DNA of 64,000 nucleotides from Arcobacteraceae bacterium (GTDB lineage Bacteria; Campylobacterota; Campylobacteria; Campylobacterales; Arcobacteraceae): NCBI GenBank assembly GCA_023229945.1, contig JALNYH010000005.1, positions 62,001 to 126,000 on the forward strand. The letters run 5' to 3'. Shown here piece by piece: positions 61,381 to 64,000 of this stretch. The translations under genes and the position numbers were made by a program. The notes beneath the pieces were generated by a model. That model made no database searches, was not told where the DNA came from, and saw only the letters and a list, made by a program, of their open reading frames with translations. Positions within the stretch are counted from its first letter, which is position 1, and the number at the start of each line of letters is the position of its first letter.

Positions 61381-61704
61381 ATGGATTCTATTGCCGTAGA
61401 AAGAATCAAAAGCAATCCAGCTTATAATGAATTGATAACAAAACGAAAAAGTTTTTCTATCAAGTTATCTATTGTAATGCTTGTGGCATATTATGCTTTT
61501 ATTTTAGTAATTGCATTTAATCCATCATTTTTAGGACAAAGTCTAAGTGGTGGCGTGACAACTTTAGGGATACCTGTTGCTGTTGGTATTATATTTTTGG
61601 CATTTATCTTGACAGGAATTTATACTAAAAGAGCAAATGTTGAATTTGATGACTTAACTGCAAAAATAAAAGAAGACTTAGATAAGGAGCAAAATAATGG
61701 GTAA
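61381..61704 (+). CDS. DUF485 membrane protein (ActP partner)
   Basis: A 107-residue protein with two membrane helices (about 30-50 and 62-85) of the DUF485/YjcH family, nearly always found before act[36 protein letters not shown] fits the family pattern. Its end overlaps actP by 8 bp. Its initiation region, AAGGAGTACAAATGGA, is identical to that of the divergent DUF4212 gene. Confidence 0.92.
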   Translation: MDSIAVERIKSNPAYNELITKRKSFSIKLSIVMLVAYYAFILVIAFNPSFLGQSLSGGVTTLGIPVAVGIIFLAFILTGIYTKRANVEFDDLTAKIKEDLDKEQNNG

Positions 61705-63334
61705 ATTAATTGCACTTTTATCTTTAGGCGTAACAGCTTTATTTGCTTCTGAACCAATTGCAAAAGAGTTAAATATATCTGCAATTGTAATGTTTTTGAT
61801 ATTTGTATTAGCAACACTTGGTATTACTTATTGGGCTGCTAAAAAAACAAAAACAGCAAAAGATTTTTATACAGCAGGTGGTGGAATTACTGGTTTTCAA
61901 AATGGTTTGGCAATTGCAGGGGATTATATGTCTGCTGCATCATTCCTTGGAATTTCAGGACTTGTATATATGAATGGATATGATGGACTTATTTATTCTA
62001 TTGGTTTCTTGGTTGGTTGGCCAATTATTTTGTTTATGATTTCAGAACAGCTTAGAAATCTTGGAAAATATACATTTGCCGATGTTGCTTCATTTAGACT
62101 TTCTCAAAAAGAGATAAGAATCCTTGCAGCTTCAGGGTCACTTGCTACTGTTACATTTTATTTGATCGCTCAAATGGTTGGTAGTGGTAAGCTTATTCAA
62201 GTATTATTTGGACTGCCTTATGAGCTAGCCGTTATAATAGTTGGTGGTTTGATGATTATGTATGTTGCTTTTGGTGGTATGCTTGCTACTACTTGGGTAC
62301 AGATTATTAAAGCAGTATTACTTTTAAGTGGTGCTACATTTATGTCTATCGCTGTTTTAGCTTATGTTGGTTTTTCATTTGAAAATCTTTTTGCAACCGC
62401 TGTTGATGTACATGCAAAAGGTGCAGCGATTATGGCTCCTGGTGGACTTGTAACTGACCCAATAAGTGCTATTTCTCTTGGTATTGCTTTGATGTTTGGT
62501 ACAGCTGGACTTCCTCATATTTTGATGAGATTCTTTACTGTTGCTGATGCAAAACAAGCTAGAAAATCTGTTTTTGTTGCAACTGGATTTATCGGGTATT
62601 TCTATATCCTTACATTTATAATAGGTTTTGGTGCTATTGTCTTAGTTTCTCAAAATCCAGAATATTTGGATATTACAACTGGTGGATTGTTTGGTGGAAA
62701 CAATATGGCAGCTATTCATCTAAGTCACGCTGTTGGTGGTGATTTATTCTTAGGATTTATAAGTGCTGTTGCATTTGCTACTATTTTGGCTGTTGTTGCA
62801 GGACTGACTCTTGCAGGTGCTAGTGCAATTAGCCATGACTTGTATGCTTGTGTTATTGCCGAGGGTAAAGTAGACCAAGAAAAAGAGATGAAAGTATCAA
62901 AATATGCTACAGTTGCAATTGGTGTGGTAGCTATTTTATTGGGTATTGCATTTGAGCAACAAAATATTGCATTCATGGTAGGACTTGCGTTTGCAATAGC
63001 AGCTTCAGCAAACTTCCCGATTCTTTTCTTGTCTATTTATTGGAGTAAATTAACTACTCGTGGTGCATTGATAGGTGGAAGTTTAGGACTTGCAACTGCT
63101 GTAATTCTTGTAATTCTTGGACCTACTGTTTGGGTGACTATTTTAGGAAATGCAGAAGCTATTTTCCCATATAATTATCCAGCATTATTTTCTGTAACAA
63201 TTGCATTTGTAGCGATTTGGTTCTTTTCAATTACAGATAAGTCTAGTCGTGCTATAATTGACCATGAAGCATTTGATGCACAAAATATAAGATGTCAAAC
63301 AGGTATCGGTTCTTCAGGTGCACTAGATCACTAA
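61697..63334 (+). CDS. actP: Cation/acetate symporter
   Basis: A 545-residue SSS-family acetate permease. An N-terminal signal-like segment ([19 protein letters not shown]) is followed by about 13 helices. Landmarks are [55 protein letters not shown] and [13 protein letters not shown], as in E. coli ActP/YjcG. Likely substrates are acetate and other short acids such as pyruvate or glycolate. It is followed 15 bp later by the cNMP/CBS protein gene. Confidence 0.95.
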   Translation: MGKLIALLSLGVTALFASEPIAKELNISAIVMFLIFVLATLGITYWAAKKTKTAKDFYTAGGGITGFQNGLAIAGDYMSAASFLGISGLVYMNGYDGLIYSIGFLVGWPIILFMISEQLRNLGKYTFADVASFRLSQKEIRILAASGSLATVTFYLIAQMVGSGKLIQVLFGLPYELAVIIVGGLMIMYVAFGGMLATTWVQIIKAVLLLSGATFMSIAVLAYVGFSFENLFATAVDVHAKGAAIMAPGGLVTDPISAISLGIALMFGTAGLPHILMRFFTVADAKQARKSVFVATGFIGYFYILTFIIGFGAIVLVSQNPEYLDITTGGLFGGNNMAAIHLSHAVGGDLFLGFISAVAFATILAVVAGLTLAGASAISHDLYACVIAEGKVDQEKEMKVSKYATVAIGVVAILLGIAFEQQNIAFMVGLAFAIAASANFPILFLSIYWSKLTTRGALIGGSLGLATAVILVILGPTVWVTILGNAEAIFPYNYPALFSVTIAFVAIWFFSITDKSSRAIIDHEAFDAQNIRCQTGIGSSGALDH

Positions 63335-63349
63335 AAAGGTATTTAATTT

Positions 63350-64000
63350 ATGAGCCTCTTAGAACAACAATCTTTTATCAAAGGGATAACTCCCTTTGAT
63401 AACCTAACAAACAATGAGCTTGATGAAGTATCAAAAAAGCTCGATATTCACTATTTTCAAAAAGACCAGTTTATCGTTGATGAGAGTTCAATTGAACAAA
63501 ATTTGTATTTTGTAATCAAAGGAACAGTTCAAGAGATTGATTCAAAAACAAAAGAAGTTATGGGTGTCGTAACCACAAAAGAGTTTTTTGACCCAATTTC
63601 ATTGATAGAACATCGTATAAAAAACCATTTTAAAACAACAGAAGAAACACTTGTGTATGTTTTACCAAAAGAGGTTTTTTTGAAAATAGTGTATCAAAAC
63701 TCTAAGTTAGAACATTTCTTTTTCCAATCTATTTCTCAAAAATTAAGTGTGGGAATAGCAAATAATCAAAGTAAAGAACTTGCTAGTTTTATGGTGGCAA
63801 AAGTCAAAGATGCATATTTGCAAAAGCCACTTTTTGTAAATGAAGAAGATAGTATTTATAATACTGTCAAGTTTATGAAAGCAAATAACTTAACATCTAT
63901 TTTAGTCAAAAATAGTAATGGTGAGTTTGGTATAGCTACTGATACAGATTTTAGAGAAAAAGTAATACTGCGAAGGCTTGATTTTGATAGTAGTGTCAAA
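63350..64000 (+). CDS. cNMP-binding/CBS domain protein, probable DUF294 nucleotidyltransferase (3' end cut off)
   Basis: The frame stays open to the window edge, giving 217 visible residues. Residues 8-140 look like a cyclic-nucleotide-binding fold (GITPFDNLTNNELDEVSKKL, QFIVDESSIEQNLYFVIKGTVQEI). From about 155 a CBS pair begins (VKDAYLQKPLFVNEEDSIYNTVKFMKANNLTSILVKNSNGEFGIATDTDFREKV). In this layout a DUF294 nucleotidyltransferase domain usually follows; it would be outside the window. The gene is in the actP operon, so it may control the transporter or acetate use. Confidence 0.8.
   Translation, partial: MSLLEQQSFIKGITPFDNLTNNELDEVSKKLDIHYFQKDQFIVDESSIEQNLYFVIKGTVQEIDSKTKEVMGVVTTKEFFDPISLIEHRIKNHFKTTEETLVYVLPKEVFLKIVYQNSKLEHFFFQSISQKLSVGIANNQSKELASFMVAKVKDAYLQKPLFVNEEDSIYNTVKFMKANNLTSILVKNSNGEFGIATDTDFREKVILRRLDFDSSVK

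Overview
The window is low-GC bacterial chromosome with densely packed genes. Gene content and order point to a Campylobacterota (Epsilonproteobacteria) member. The evidence is the fur-lysS-glyA-SPOR block, the lysA-HAD-pheA block (the order I recall from Campylobacter), nspC (carboxynorspermidine decarboxylase), FlaG, class II DAHP synthase, sensor kinases with HQWKQPL/HQWRQPL H-boxes, and two acetate-type symporters with small membrane partners. An Arcobacter- or Sulfurimonas-like genome fits best. The genus is inference, since no rRNA or other marker is present. I saw no tRNA, rRNA, CRISPR array, prophage or complete insertion sequence.

Layout. 1-2.8 kb: a cut-off gene, yqeY, a small unknown, and a kinase/regulator pair. 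2.8-4.1 kb: an SDR oxidoreductase between two blocks of short tandem repeats. 4.1-10.3 kb (minus strand): trpE, a SPOR protein, glyA, lysS, fur, cvpA. 10.4-17.1 kb (plus): ispG, a membrane GH17 protein, dnaB, tatA, argS and a 41-residue membrane protein. 17.1-25.1 kb: rsfS/nadD, then a glycolytic run gapA-pgk-tpiA, fabI, lysA, a HAD protein and pheA. 25.1-30.2 kb: a broken HTH regulator gene, a chemoreceptor, then a small ORF coupled to a large sensor kinase behind a leader with competing hairpins. 30.4-36.8 kb: flaG, gatC, an ArsC-like protein, aroF (class II), a FIST-domain kinase, transaldolase, serB. 36.9-40.4 kb: a three-gene membrane/envelope operon (discoidin-like exported protein, lipoprotein, UbiA-type fusion), the least explained unit here. 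40.6-44.4 kb: metF-ruvX-acpS, a 59-residue lipoprotein, a lytic transglycosylase with a periplasmic adaptor. 44.5-52.4 kb: nspC, two polyphosphate kinase 2 genes, PBP1A, an orphan ABC ATPase, a receiver protein, gpmI. 52.4-64 kb: mraY-murD, a secretin, a Tat-exported Fe-S protein with cytochrome b, periplasmic msrA with thioredoxin, then two divergent symporter operons ending in a cNMP/CBS protein cut by the window edge.

Two themes stand out beyond the genes. First, intergenic gaps carry a family of REP-like palindromic elements (14.9, 19.0 and 54.6 kb), a dispersed 20-bp repeat (21.9 and 31.5 kb), and several stuttering short repeats (2.8, 3.9, 6.4 and 36.1 kb). Some of these contribute the stop codon of the adjacent gene. 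Second, TTG start codons are common: cvpA, lysS, dnaB, argS, rsfS, gpmI, mraY, msrA and the ABC ATPase are all best explained by TTG. Several obvious starts were moved downstream (pgk, serB, metF, mraY, lysA, mltC, the DUF4212 protein).
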